From Streptomyces sporangiiformans (lineage in GTDB: Bacteria; Actinomycetota; Actinomycetes; Streptomycetales; Streptomycetaceae), in the NCBI RefSeq assembly GCF_005768555.2, contig NZ_VCHX02000044.1, positions 14,706 to 78,705 of the forward strand: a DNA stretch of 64,000 nucleotides. Reading direction: 5' to 3'. A program made the translations under genes and the position numbers. The notes under the pieces were generated by a model. That model worked only from the letters and a program-made list of their open reading frames with translations. It ran no database searches and was not told the DNA's origin. Shown one piece after another: positions 18,486 to 27,742 of the stretch (the stretch's first letter is position 1; each line of letters opens with the position of its first letter).

Positions 18486-19525
18486 CCGAACCCCTGCTGT
18501 CCGTACGCGGTCTGACCAAGGACTTCCAGGTCGGCACCGTCTTCTCCCGGCGCCGTGTCCGTGCCGTCAACGACGTCTCCTTCGATCTCCCCGCCGGCCG
18601 GATCACCGCCCTGGTCGGCGAGTCCGGCAGCGGCAAGTCCACCATCGCCCGCTGCCTCGCCCGCCTCGAACAGCCCTCCGCCGGACAGGTACTGCTCGAC
18701 GGCGAGGACATCCTGCGCACGGAGCGGCGGCGGGCATCACGGGCGTACCGCCGCAAGGTCCAGATGGTGTTCCAGGACCCATTCGGCTCACTCAACCCCG
18801 TCCACCGCATCGAACACTTCCTCACCCGGCCCCTCGTCCTGCACGGCCATCAGGCCACCCCCGAGGCGCTGCGCGAGCTGATAAAAACGGTCGGCTTGAC
18901 CGAGGACATGCTCCAGTCCTACCCGCACGAACTCTCCGGCGGCCAGCGTCAGCGTGTCTCCATCGCTCGCGCGTTGGCGGTGGAACCGCGCCTCATCCTG
19001 GCCGACGAACCGACCTCGATGCTGGATGTCTCCGTGCGCGTCGGCGTGCTCAACCTGATGCGGCGCCTGCGCGACGAGCGGAACATCGCCATGCTCTACA
19101 TCACCCACGACCTGGGCTCCGCGCGCTACCTCGCGGACACCACGATGGTCATGTTCGCCGGCGAACTGGTCGAGGGCGGCGACGCGTTGGCGGTGATGGA
19201 CGCCCCAGCCCACCCCTACACACGCCTGCTGCTGTCCGCCGTACCCGACCCCGAACGGGCCGGCAGCTACGACCCCGTTGAGCGCGCCAGGCTGCGCGAG
19301 GCGATCCTCAACCCCACGTCCTGCCCCTACGGCGACGACGGCACGTGCAGCCGCACCGAGCCCGTCCGCCACATCGTCGGCGAAGACGACGGACAGCCCC
19401 ACTGGGTGCGCTGCCATCTGCGCGCACCCGCCTCCGACATCGCCCGCCGCGTCCTCAAGGCCACCGACCGGCCGGACGGCGAGGCCGACGACGACACCGA
19501 GAAAGCGGAGACCACCGCCGCATGA
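18482..19525 (+). CDS. ABC transporter ATP-binding protein, OppF type
   Basis: The 347-residue ATPase has Walker A GESGSGKST, Q-loop VFQDPFGSLNPVHR, signature LSGGQRQRVSIARALAVEP, Walker B LILADEPTSMLDV and switch YITHDLGSARY. A C-terminal Cys cluster (NPTSCPYGDDGTCSRTEPV, later RCHL) follows as in OppF. The start ATG 18482 overlaps the oppD-like stop, and its own stop overlaps the GH32 start at 19522 by four bases. Importer and glycosidase are therefore coupled, strong evidence that the imported solute is the glycosidase substrate. Confidence 0.92.
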
Positions 19526-21054
19526 CCCACGACCTCACCCTCCCCTCCGGCAGCCACACCGCCGAGGGGCTGGCCGAACGCGCCCTGCGCGACCCCCACC
19601 GCCCCCGCTTCCACTTCACCTCGCCCGGCGGCTGGCTCAACGACCCCAACGGGCTCAGTCACTGGAACGGCGTCTACCACCTCTTCTACCAGTACAACCC
19701 GCTCGCCGCCGCCCACCACCGCATCCACTGGGGCCACGCCACCAGTACCGACCTCGTGCGCTGGGCCGATGAGCCAGTCGCCCTGGTGCCGGGCTCGGAC
19801 GGCCCGGACCGCGACGGCTGCTGGTCCGGTGTCCTGGTGGACGACGGGGGAGTGCCCACGCTCGTCTACTCGGGCAGGCGCGGCGAGCATGAACTCCCCT
19901 GCGTGGCAAGGGGATCGGCCGACCTGCGGTACTGGACCAAGGACCCGGCCAACCCGGTCATCACCGCCCCGCCCGAGGGCGTCGACGTCACGGCTTTCCG
20001 CGACCACTGCGTGTGGCGGGAGGGGAAGGTCTGGCGCCAGCTGATCGGCTCGGGCGTGAGGGGCGTGGGCGGGACGGCTTTCCTCTACGAGTCCGACGAC
20101 CTACGAGCCTGGCGCTACGTCGGCCCGCTGCTGACGGGTGACGCCTCGCAGAACCAGGGCGAGCTCGACTGGACCGGCACGATGTGGGAGTGCGTCGACC
20201 TCTTCCGGCTCGGCGAGGACGAGGAGGCCGGCAGCACCGATGTGCTGGTCTTCTCCGCCTGGGACGAGGGCACCACCCACCACCCCCTGTACTGGACCGG
20301 CCGCTACCAGGGCGACACCTTCACCCCGACCGGCCTCCACCGCCTCGACTACGGCGGACGCTACTTCTACGCCCCCCAGTCCACTCGCGACGAGCACGGC
20401 CGCCGCATCATGCTCGGCTGGCTCCAGGAGGGCCGGACGGACGAGGCGAACGCGCAGGCCGGCTGGTGCGGTGTGATGTCCCTGCCGAGGGTCGTCACGC
20501 TCGCCACGGACGGCGGCCTGCATCAGGCCCCGGTGTCGGAGCTGACCGAGCTGCGGCGGGAGCGCGTAGAGGTGGCTCCGGGTCGGCTGGCCGACCCGTA
20601 CACCCGGCTGCCCGCCGTGCGCGGGGACCAGCTGGACATCGAGTCGACCCTGCGCCTCGCCCCCGGAGCGACCGCCCGGCTCGTGCTCCGCGAGACACCG
20701 GACGGCGCGGAACGCACGGTCGTGGAGGTGGGCAGGGCGCACGACGGAACGGGCGGCACCCTCCGCCTGCACCGCGAGACCAGCAGCCTCGACCCGACGG
20801 TCGACACCGAACCCCGGTACGGAGAGCTGCCGTTGGACCCCGACGGGAGGGTTGACCTGCGCGTCCTCGTCGACCACTCCGCACTGGAGATCTTCGCCAA
20901 CGGGCGGCCCCTCACCGCCCGCATCTACCCCACCCGCCCGGACGAGGCCGTCGGCGTCGGCATCGGTGCCGACGGTGACGTGGCCCTGGAGCGGTTCGAC
21001 GCCTGGCAGATGACGTCGGCCGTCACCGACGGACCCCGGCCGCTGTGGCCGTGA
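19522..21054 (+). CDS. Cytoplasmic glycoside hydrolase family 32 (beta-fructosidase)
   Basis: The 510-residue protein has no signal peptide, so it should cleave imported fructosides. The nucleophile motif GWLNDPNGL (D41) is intact, and MWECVDLF carries the acid/base Glu (E223). The transition-state motif usually reading RDP is FRDHCVW here (D161 kept, Pro replaced by His). A five-bladed propeller (about 28-330) is followed by a C-terminal beta-sandwich with VDHSALEIFANGRPLTARIYP, the usual GH32 closing motif. Translation is coupled to the upstream ATPase. Sucrose, kestose or inulin- and levan-derived oligomers are plausible substrates. Confidence 0.9.
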   Translation: MTHDLTLPSGSHTAEGLAERALRDPHRPRFHFTSPGGWLNDPNGLSHWNGVYHLFYQYNPLAAAHHRIHWGHATSTDLVRWADEPVALVPGSDGPDRDGCWSGVLVDDGGVPTLVYSGRRGEHELPCVARGSADLRYWTKDPANPVITAPPEGVDVTAFRDHCVWREGKVWRQLIGSGVRGVGGTAFLYESDDLRAWRYVGPLLTGDASQNQGELDWTGTMWECVDLFRLGEDEEAGSTDVLVFSAWDEGTTHHPLYWTGRYQGDTFTPTGLHRLDYGGRYFYAPQSTRDEHGRRIMLGWLQEGRTDEANAQAGWCGVMSLPRVVTLATDGGLHQAPVSELTELRRERVEVAPGRLADPYTRLPAVRGDQLDIESTLRLAPGATARLVLRETPDGAERTVVEVGRAHDGTGGTLRLHRETSSLDPTVDTEPRYGELPLDPDGRVDLRVLVDHSALEIFANGRPLTARIYPTRPDEAVGVGIGADGDVALERFDAWQMTSAVTDGPRPLWP

Positions 21055-21069
21055 CGGTCTTACACACGA

Positions 21070-21106
21070 CCACGGCCCACGGGGTGGACGTCCCCCCGGG
21101 CCGTGG
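21070..21106. terminator. Hairpin between the two GH32 genes
   Basis: A perfect 9-bp stem (21070-21078 with 21098-21106) has a 19-base interior that can pair further (CGGGG with CCCCG). It starts 16 bases after the GH32 stop and ends 34 bases before the next GH32 start. It may terminate or partly attenuate transcription into the exported enzyme. Confidence 0.6.
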
Positions 21107-21139
21107 CCCACCCTCCCCTGTTCTCCCTCAGGAGCCGCC

Positions 21140-24100
21140 ATGAGCGTGTCCCGCCGTACCCTCCTGCTCGCCGGAGGAACCGCCGCCACCCTGCTGCCTC
21201 TCGGAGGCATCCTCCCCGCAGCACAGGCCGCCGCCCCGAGCGCCGCCGGAGCGACCCCCGCCGCCACCTTGATTCCCGACCCCATCCCCGTCACCGGCAC
21301 CTGGACCCGCACCTCCGACGGCGGCCAGAAGGCGACCGCCGGCCGTCGCGGGCCCGCCCTCGCCCTGTCCGAGCAGCAACTCGCGACCAAGGGTACGTAC
21401 GCGGCCCGCGTCACGCCCCAATCCCCTTCCTCCGTAGGCGCGTTGGTGTTCCGGGCAGCCCCCGACGGCTCGACCGGATACGCGGTCGCCCTTGACCCCG
21501 GCCGCGCCCGCATACGGCTCTACGACCTGGCCGGCGGCGACACACTCGCCACCGCTCCACTTCCGGGCGCGCGGGCCGGAAAGCCCTATGACCTCGAAGT
21601 GGCAGTCGACGGACCCGAGCTGACGGTGCATGTCGACGGCAAGCGGCTCCTCCACACCGAGGACCACCGCCACGACACCGGCTCGGTGGGACTGCTCGCC
21701 CAGGGCGGCAAGGTCACCTTCGGCCCGCCCTCCCTCTCCTCAGTCACCACCAACCTCACCGGCTGGACCACGAGCGGCGGCACCTGGACGGCGAGTCCGC
21801 TGGGCTGGCGCGCGGCCCCGTCCCAGGGAGCCGCTGCCCGCGCCGTCACCACGACCAAGACGTACGACACCGCGCTCCAGGCCGACCTGCTCCTGCACGA
21901 CGCTTCCGCCATCGCCTCACTGCTGGTGCGCACCGATGCCACGGCCACGCACGGCTACGGCGTCCAAGTCGACGCGGACCAGGGCAGGCTGAGGCTCTAC
22001 CGCATCGACGGCAACGTCACCCTCGGCACCTACGCGACCACCATCAAGGCCGACACGGTCTACCGCCTGCGCGTCGAAGCCGAACACGACGAACTGCGCG
22101 TGCACTGGCAGACCAACTTCCTCTCTCCCGACGGCTACAGCCCCGTCATCACCGCCCAGGACTCCACCCACACGAACGGCCGACTCGCCGTCACGGCATC
22201 GTCCGGCGAGGTGTCCTTCGAGAACATCGCCGCCGCCGACCTCGCCACCGGCCTCCAGGGCTGGACGGCCCGCTCCGGCACCTGGACCTCCGACCTGCGC
22301 GGCATCCGCGGCGACAACGGCCTGCGCACGGCCCCCTTCACCGACGGCGACCTGGTGGCGAGAGCCGACATCACACCCGGCGACCGCTCCTCCTCGGCAG
22401 GCCTCGTCCTGCGCGCGTCCGCGAACGGCTCCGGCGGTTACGAAGCCCGCCTGGAAGCCGGCCGCAACGCCGTCGTCCTGCTGGACCGCTCCTCCGGCGC
22501 CCGCCTCGCCTCCGCTTCCGGCCCGGTCCGGCGCATCACGGCCGGAGGCACGTACCGCGTCGAGGCCCGCGCGACGGGCAGAACCATCGAGGTGTACGTG
22601 GACGGCGTACGGGCGCTCAAGACCCGCGTGTCCCGCACCAAGGGCGCCACCTTCGCCACTGCCGCCGCGCACGGGACGTCGTACTTCCAGAACGTCGAGG
22701 TCCACAGCACCGCCGACTGCTTCACCGAGCCGTACCGCCCCACGTACCACTACTCCCAGCTCACCGGCTCCACCAGCGACCCCTGCGGCCTGCTGTACCA
22801 CGACGGCGAGTACCACCTATTCCACCAGGACGAGGGCCAGTGGGCGCACGCGGTCAGCACCGACCTCGTCCACTGGCAGGCCCTGCCGATCGCCCTGCTC
22901 TGGAATTCGTACGGGCACTGCTGGACCGGTTGCGCCGTCGTGGACGCGGACGACACCTCCGGCCTCTTCGACGGCGGCTCGGGCCTGATCGCGTACTACA
23001 CGAGCTACCACCCGGACAAGCCGGGCGGAAACGCCAGCGTGCGCATCGCGTACAGCAAGGACAAGGGCCGCTCATGGCAGCTTCACGGCGGCTCGAGTCC
23101 GGCCGTGCAGAACCCGGGCGGCCCCGACGCGGGCTGGACCTTCCGGGACCCGAAGGTCATCCGCGACGAGGCCCATGACCAGTGGCTGATGGTGGTCTCC
23201 GGCGGCGACCACATCCGCTTCTTCACCTCCACAGACCTCCTCACCTGGACCCACGTCAGCTCCTTCGGCTACGGCGACTGGGCCACGCCCGGCGTCTGGG
23301 AGTGCCCCGACTTCTTCCCGCTGCCGGTCGACGGCGACGCCGACAAGGTGAAGTGGGTCCTCACTCTGAGCACCGGCGCCGTACGCGCCACGAACGGCTC
23401 GGCCGCCCAGTACTTCACCGGTGAGTGGAACGGCACCGGTTTCACTCCCGACCAGAAGGCCGGCACGGTCCTGCGCGCCGACTCCGGCCGCGACTACTAC
23501 GCCGCCATGTCCTTCTACGGCCTGCCCGACGACCGCCGCGTCTGGCTCGGCTGGATGAGCAACTGGGACTACCCGTTCAGCGCCCCGACCGGCTCCTGGA
23601 ACGGCCAGCTGAGCACCCCCCGCGAACTGACACTCACGAACACCGCCGACGGCGTACGCCTGGCGCAGCGCCCGGTCCCGGAGCTGACCCCTCTGCGCAC
23701 GTCCACCACAACCCGCAAGGACCTCGCCGTCGGCCCGACCTCCGCAAACCCGCTCGCGGGCGTCACTGGCATCGCCTACGAGATCGAGGCTGAGATCACC
23801 CTTGGCACCGCCACGGAGATCGGCTTCCGGCTCCGGACCGACGACGACCAGCACACGACAGTCGGATACGACGCGGATGCGCAGGAGCTGTTCGTGGACC
23901 GGTCGGCATCGGGCCTGATCGACTTCACGCAGTACTTCGCGGGCCGCACGACCGCGCCGATGAAGGCGACCGACGGCCGCGTGACCCTGCGCGTGTACGT
24001 CGACTCGTCGTCGGTCGAGGCATTCGGCGTGTTCGGACAGGCCGCCGTGACCAGCCTGATCTTCCCCACGCCAGACGCCGACGGCATGGCCTTCTACGCC

Positions 24101-24712
24101 AAGGGCGGCACCGCACACATCGAGTCGCTCAAGGTGCACCGGCTGGACAGCGCCTACCGACTGGTGGACCGAGTGAAGCCACTGGTGGCCGGCCCGACTG
24201 GCGGCGAATTCCGCTCGGACCTCGGCAAGCTGACGATCACTCCCGCCGGCCACTGGTCCACGGACAGCGCAGGCAGCGCCGGAACCTTCGACAAGGACTC
24301 CAACGCGATCTCGGCCCGCACGGCGACGGACCTGGACCTCACCGCCCTGGTCCGGCTCGGCGGCCCCGACCCGGACACGGGCGGCGCCCTCTCCCTCCTC
24401 TGGCGCGCCTCCTCCGACGGCACCGACGCCTACTGCCTCAACATCGACCCCGACCTACGAGTGATCCGCCTGGTCGCCAAGGCCAACGGCAACTTCGACG
24501 ACGGCGCCGCCCTCGCCCGCGTCCCGGCCCTGGTCCGCCGCGGCACGACATACCCCGTCCGCATCCTCACCGAGGGCGACCGCATCCAGGTGTTCCTCAA
24601 CGGCAAGCGGATCATCGACGTGACGGACTCGACGTACGCCGATGGCCACATCGGCCTGAATGTGTTCGGAGGGAGGGCGGCGTACCAGGACACCTACGCG
24701 AAGGAGCTGTGA
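21140..24712 (+). CDS. Large exported GH32 enzyme with four beta-sandwich repeats (levanase/inulinase-like)
   Basis: The 1190-residue precursor has a Tat-type signal (SVSRRTLLLAGG) ending near residue 30. Three laminin-G-like modules of about 150-160 residues follow (roughly 45-195, 205-365, 370-525), then the GH32 propeller (about 530-860), its beta-sandwich (860-1030, closing with VYVDSSSVEAFGVFGQAAV), and a fourth module (1035-1190) similar to the first three. In the propeller the nucleophile motif is GSTSDPCGLLYHDG (D547) instead of WxNDPNG. FRDPKV (D670) and VWECPDF (E721) are normal. It probably trims extracellular fructan for the importer upstream, with the modules binding glycan. Confidence 0.88.
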   Translation: MSVSRRTLLLAGGTAATLLPLGGILPAAQAAAPSAAGATPAATLIPDPIPVTGTWTRTSDGGQKATAGRRGPALALSEQQLATKGTYAARVTPQSPSSVGALVFRAAPDGSTGYAVALDPGRARIRLYDLAGGDTLATAPLPGARAGKPYDLEVAVDGPELTVHVDGKRLLHTEDHRHDTGSVGLLAQGGKVTFGPPSLSSVTTNLTGWTTSGGTWTASPLGWRAAPSQGAAARAVTTTKTYDTALQADLLLHDASAIASLLVRTDATATHGYGVQVDADQGRLRLYRIDGNVTLGTYATTIKADTVYRLRVEAEHDELRVHWQTNFLSPDGYSPVITAQDSTHTNGRLAVTASSGEVSFENIAAADLATGLQGWTARSGTWTSDLRGIRGDNGLRTAPFTDGDLVARADITPGDRSSSAGLVLRASANGSGGYEARLEAGRNAVVLLDRSSGARLASASGPVRRITAGGTYRVEARATGRTIEVYVDGVRALKTRVSRTKGATFATAAAHGTSYFQNVEVHSTADCFTEPYRPTYHYSQLTGSTSDPCGLLYHDGEYHLFHQDEGQWAHAVSTDLVHWQALPIALLWNSYGHCWTGCAVVDADDTSGLFDGGSGLIAYYTSYHPDKPGGNASVRIAYSKDKGRSWQLHGGSSPAVQNPGGPDAGWTFRDPKVIRDEAHDQWLMVVSGGDHIRFFTSTDLLTWTHVSSFGYGDWATPGVWECPDFFPLPVDGDADKVKWVLTLSTGAVRATNGSAAQYFTGEWNGTGFTPDQKAGTVLRADSGRDYYAAMSFYGLPDDRRVWLGWMSNWDYPFSAPTGSWNGQLSTPRELTLTNTADGVRLAQRPVPELTPLRTSTTTRKDLAVGPTSANPLAGVTGIAYEIEAEITLGTATEIGFRLRTDDDQHTTVGYDADAQELFVDRSASGLIDFTQYFAGRTTAPMKATDGRVTLRVYVDSSSVEAFGVFGQAAVTSLIFPTPDADGMAFYAKGGTAHIESLKVHRLDSAYRLVDRVKPLVAGPTGGEFRSDLGKLTITPAGHWSTDSAGSAGTFDKDSNAISARTATDLDLTALVRLGGPDPDTGGALSLLWRASSDGTDAYCLNIDPDLRVIRLVAKANGNFDDGAALARVPALVRRGTTYPVRILTEGDRIQVFLNGKRIIDVTDSTYADGHIGLNVFGGRAAYQDTYAKEL

Positions 24713-24741
24713 CCGCGGTCATGGCGACAAGCAACCGTGAC

Positions 24742-24789
24742 CGCGGAGGCTCCGCCCCCCCCGAGTATCCGGCGGACGGAGCCTCCGCG
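24742..24789. terminator. Strong hairpin ending the fructan locus
   Basis: A perfect 13-bp stem (24742-24754 with 24777-24789) encloses 22 bases, beginning 30 bases after the GH32 stop. No gene lies between it and the next start at 24923, so it marks the end of the fructan transcription unit. Confidence 0.8.
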
Positions 24790-24922
24790 AGCGCGAGCGC
24801 GAGGGACGTCAGGACGCGGTGATCGGGCCGTGATCGGGCCGGCCGTGCGGTCTCGTTTGGTGTCTGGGACGGCGGGTACTCCGGATGGGCCCGTCAGGGC
24901 GATCAACACAGGAGCTGCCAGC

Positions 24923-25186
24923 ATGAACGATAAGCGGATGGAGGAGCCGGGCACGAACACGAAGGTGCCGCGGGACCTCCCCGAGCCCCCGTACGAAGCC
25001 GAACGGGAGGACGCACTCATCGAGGTTCCGGCCGATGAGGAAGCGCCTCCGGAGGTCTACCCGGACCCGGACGAAGCCGGATCCGGACGGCGTCGCGGGG
25101 ACGAGAACGACGACTCCGGTGAGGGCGGACCCCCCGCCGAGGAACCCCTCGCCGAGGAACCCGTCCCTCAGGAACAGCCCGACTGA
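24923..25186 (+). CDS. Small acidic protein of unknown function
   Basis: The 87-residue protein is dominated by Glu, Asp and Pro (EREDALIEVPADEEAPPEVY, then a repeated AEEPLAEEPVPQEQ end), with a short basic patch GRRRG. No hydrophobic segment or recognisable domain is present, and it is probably disordered and cytoplasmic. The start ATG 24923 has GGAGCTG 6 bases upstream. It precedes the transaldolase gene by 53 bases on the same strand and may be co-transcribed with it. No function can be assigned. Confidence 0.6.
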   Translation: MNDKRMEEPGTNTKVPRDLPEPPYEAEREDALIEVPADEEAPPEVYPDPDEAGSGRRRGDENDDSGEGGPPAEEPLAEEPVPQEQPD

Positions 25187-25239
25187 CCGCGGACCCGACG
25201 CAGGGGAGGCGACGCAGCCGGGGAGAGGCAAGGCACAGG

Positions 25240-26364
25240 ATGGGTGACGCACTGGAACAACTGACACGATCCGGGGTGGCGATCTGGCTCGACGATCTGG
25301 GCCGGCAGCGACTGACCGGCGGTGGCCTCGCGGACCTTGCCCGCCATCGGCATGTGACGGGCGTGACCAGCAATCCCACCACCTTCACCAACGCCGTCGC
25401 GAACACCGACGCCTACGCCGGTCAGCTGACCGATCTGGTGTTGCGCGGCGTCGGCGTGGAATCGGCGCAGCGCGAGCTGAACTGCTTCGACGTGCGATGG
25501 GCCTGCGATGTGCTCCGCCCCGCCTACGAGGACAGTGACGGTGTCGACGGCCGGGTGTCGATCGAGGTCGCCCCCGGCCTGGCGTACGACACCGAACGGA
25601 CCGTCGCGGAAGCGCGGGCGCTGTGGTGGCTGGTGGACCGGCCGAACCTCTTTGTCAAGATCCCGGCGACCCGGCAGGGGCTCCCGGCGATCAGTACCTG
25701 TCTGGCCGAGGGCATCAGCATCAACGTCACCCTGATGTTCTCGCTCGAGCGGTACCGGCAGGTTCAGGACGCGTTCCTGACCGGCATGGCAGGCGCCCGC
25801 GACGCGGGACACGACCTCTCCCGGATCGGCTCGGTGGCGTCCATCTTCGTCTCCCGTATCGACACGGAGGTGGACCAGCGCCTCGACAAGATCGCAGACG
25901 AGGCTGCGCGACGGCTGCGCGGCAGCGCCGCCGTGGCCAACGCGCGGTTGGCCCGCCGCCTCTACGAGCAGATGCTCGGCGAGGAGCGATGGACCTCTCT
26001 GGCCGGCGCGGGGGCTCGTCCTCAGCGCCTGCTGTGGGCCTCCACCGGCGTGAAGGATCCGAGCTACGACGACACCCGCTATGTCGTCGACCTGGTCACC
26101 GACGGCGTGGTCTGCACCATGCCCGAGGCGACCTTGCACGCGGTCGCCGACCACGGCCGCATCCGCGGCGACACCGTGCGCGAGCACTATGACGACGCCC
26201 AGCGGGTGCTCGACTCCCTGCGAGAGGTGGGCGTCGACTACGACGACGTCATGGCCGTGCTGGAGAAGGAGGGCGTCGAGAAGTTCAGCGCCAGCTGGGA
26301 GCACCTCGCCGAGATCCTTGCCGACCGACTCAGAACTGGCGGCGCGACTTCTGAGAGGGTTTGA
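25240..26364 (+). CDS. tal: Transaldolase
   Basis: The 374-residue protein follows the actinobacterial transaldolase pattern: LDDLGRQRLTGGGLADL at the start, GVTSNPTTFTNAV, then the active-site NLFVKIPATRQGLPAI with the Schiff-base Lys at about residue 140, and SRIDTEVDQRLDKI. It moves a dihydroxyacetone unit between sedoheptulose-7-phosphate and glyceraldehyde-3-phosphate in the pentose phosphate pathway. No transketolase or glucose-6-phosphate dehydrogenase gene is adjacent, so it is probably an accessory copy. The following 162 bases (26365-26526) show no gene or clear signal. Confidence 0.9.
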   Translation: MGDALEQLTRSGVAIWLDDLGRQRLTGGGLADLARHRHVTGVTSNPTTFTNAVANTDAYAGQLTDLVLRGVGVESAQRELNCFDVRWACDVLRPAYEDSDGVDGRVSIEVAPGLAYDTERTVAEARALWWLVDRPNLFVKIPATRQGLPAISTCLAEGISINVTLMFSLERYRQVQDAFLTGMAGARDAGHDLSRIGSVASIFVSRIDTEVDQRLDKIADEAARRLRGSAAVANARLARRLYEQMLGEERWTSLAGAGARPQRLLWASTGVKDPSYDDTRYVVDLVTDGVVCTMPEATLHAVADHGRIRGDTVREHYDDAQRVLDSLREVGVDYDDVMAVLEKEGVEKFSASWEHLAEILADRLRTGGATSERV

Positions 26365-26526
26365 CCCGGCGGGCGAGGCCTGCGGTCGAATGGGTCGCCA
26401 CTGGTGCGTTCAACGCCGTGACCTGGGTACTCGGGTGCACCGCGAGGGGTAGCAGACGCAGCCGGCTGCATGATCGAGCCGGCTGCGTCATGTGTGCTCG
26501 CGCTCCCTCGGGGTACTGCGGCGCGC

Positions 26527-26979
26527 ATGACCGATATCGAGCTCAAGAGCGCCGCATTCAGAGATCATGACGTGATTCCGCGCCGCCACGCGAAGGCGGG
26601 GGAGAACATCTCCCCGCCTCTGAGCTGGTCCGGAGTCCCTGAGGAGGCGGTGGAGCTGGCTCTTGTGTGTGAAGATCCGGACGCGCCGTCGGGAACGTTC
26701 GTCCACTGGCTGGTGACCGGCATCGATCCGCGCAGCGAGGGTCTGGACGCCGACGAGCAGCTCTCGGGCAGTCAGCCACACCGGAACGGCTTCGGGGAGC
26801 GAGGGTGGGGCGGGCCGCAGCCGCCGGTCGGCGATGACGCGCACCGCTACTTCTTCCGGTTGTACGCCCTTCCCGCCCCGGTGTCGCTGCCGGACGACGC
26901 CACGGCCGACGACGTGCACAGTGTGCTCGACCGGCAGCAGCTGGCCAGCGGCACACTGGTGGGGCTCTACCAGCGTTGA
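26527..26979 (+). CDS. PEBP / YbhB-YbcL-type Raf kinase inhibitor-like protein
   Basis: The 150-residue phosphatidylethanolamine-binding-fold protein shows ISPPLSWSGVPEEAVELALV, the ligand-pocket CEDPDAPSGTFVHWLVTGI with the conserved DPDAP and HW, and the late HRYFFRLYALPAPVSLPD, which matches the family's GxHxY(F) closure. There is no signal peptide, so it is cytoplasmic. The start ATG 26527 lies within GCGCGCATGACC without a strong ribosome site. The physiological ligand of bacterial PEBPs is unknown. Confidence 0.87.
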   Translation: MTDIELKSAAFRDHDVIPRRHAKAGENISPPLSWSGVPEEAVELALVCEDPDAPSGTFVHWLVTGIDPRSEGLDADEQLSGSQPHRNGFGERGWGGPQPPVGDDAHRYFFRLYALPAPVSLPDDATADDVHSVLDRQQLASGTLVGLYQR

Positions 26980-27026
26980 CGGCGTCCGCGCCTCGGGCCC
27001 CGAGGCAGCAGGATCTTCCGCGCGCC

Positions 27027-27671
27027 TCACGGGGACTTGCTCAGCACCTCGAGCACCTCGCCGTCCGTCACCTGGTCGAACTCGTCATACCAGAGCCCGA
27101 CCGCCATGAACGCCGCGGGCTCGTGCAGGCAGACGACGTCGTCCGCTTCCGCCTGCACCAGACGGCTCGCCTCCGGTGAGCAGACCGGGACCGCGAGCGT
27201 GACATGGGCGGGATCGCGCAGGCGTACGGAGCGCAGGGCGGCCAGGGCGGTGGCTCCGGTGGCCACGCCGTCGTCCACCACGACAGCCGTGCGGCCGGTC
27301 AGGTCGGGGACGGCCCGGCCCTTGCGATAGAGCTGTTCGCGCCGGTGCAGCTCCGTCCGCTCCAGCTCGACTATGGGCTCGAGGGACGCCTTGCTCAGGC
27401 CGAGGCGGTCCAGCGCCCGCTCGTCGTAGAGCGGCGGGTCGTCCCCGACGATCGCGCCGACGCCGAGCTCCGGCTGGAAGGGAGCCCCGATCTTGCGGGC
27501 GACCAGCACATCCAGCGGCGCGTCCAGAGCCCGCGCGACCTCGTCGGCCACGATGACGCCGCCGCGCGGCAGTGCGAGCACGACAGGGTCGGGCAGGTCT
27601 CCCTTCTCCTGCCGCGCCCGGAGTCGTTTCGCCAGGGCCGCGCCGGCCTGCCGTCGGTCATGGAAGCGCAT
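27027..27671 (-). CDS. Phosphoribosyltransferase-domain protein
   Basis: The 214-residue protein is a type I phosphoribosyltransferase fold. It shows VVLALPRGGVIVADEVARAL (hood and first turn) and the PRPP loop TAVVVDDGVATGATALAALR, where the two acidic residues and the ATGAT turn are intact. The start ATG 27671 is 8 bases after AAGGAG; a GTG at 27680 is possible. It lies 71 bases downstream of the alpha/beta-hydrolase gene on the same strand. In mycobacteria the equivalent Rv0571c is, as I recall, a fusion of these two domains. The base or nucleotide substrate is unknown. Confidence 0.85.
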   Translation of the reverse strand: MRFHDRRQAGAALAKRLRARQEKGDLPDPVVLALPRGGVIVADEVARALDAPLDVLVARKIGAPFQPELGVGAIVGDDPPLYDERALDRLGLSKASLEPIVELERTELHRREQLYRKGRAVPDLTGRTAVVVDDGVATGATALAALRSVRLRDPAHVTLAVPVCSPEASRLVQAEADDVVCLHEPAAFMAVGLWYDEFDQVTDGEVLEVLSKSP

Positions 27672-27742
27672 GAAGACCACTCCTTCCGCCCCCTCGTGTG
27701 CCGAGTGCCGGCGCTGCGGGAGTCATGTCAGGCGGACGCGGG

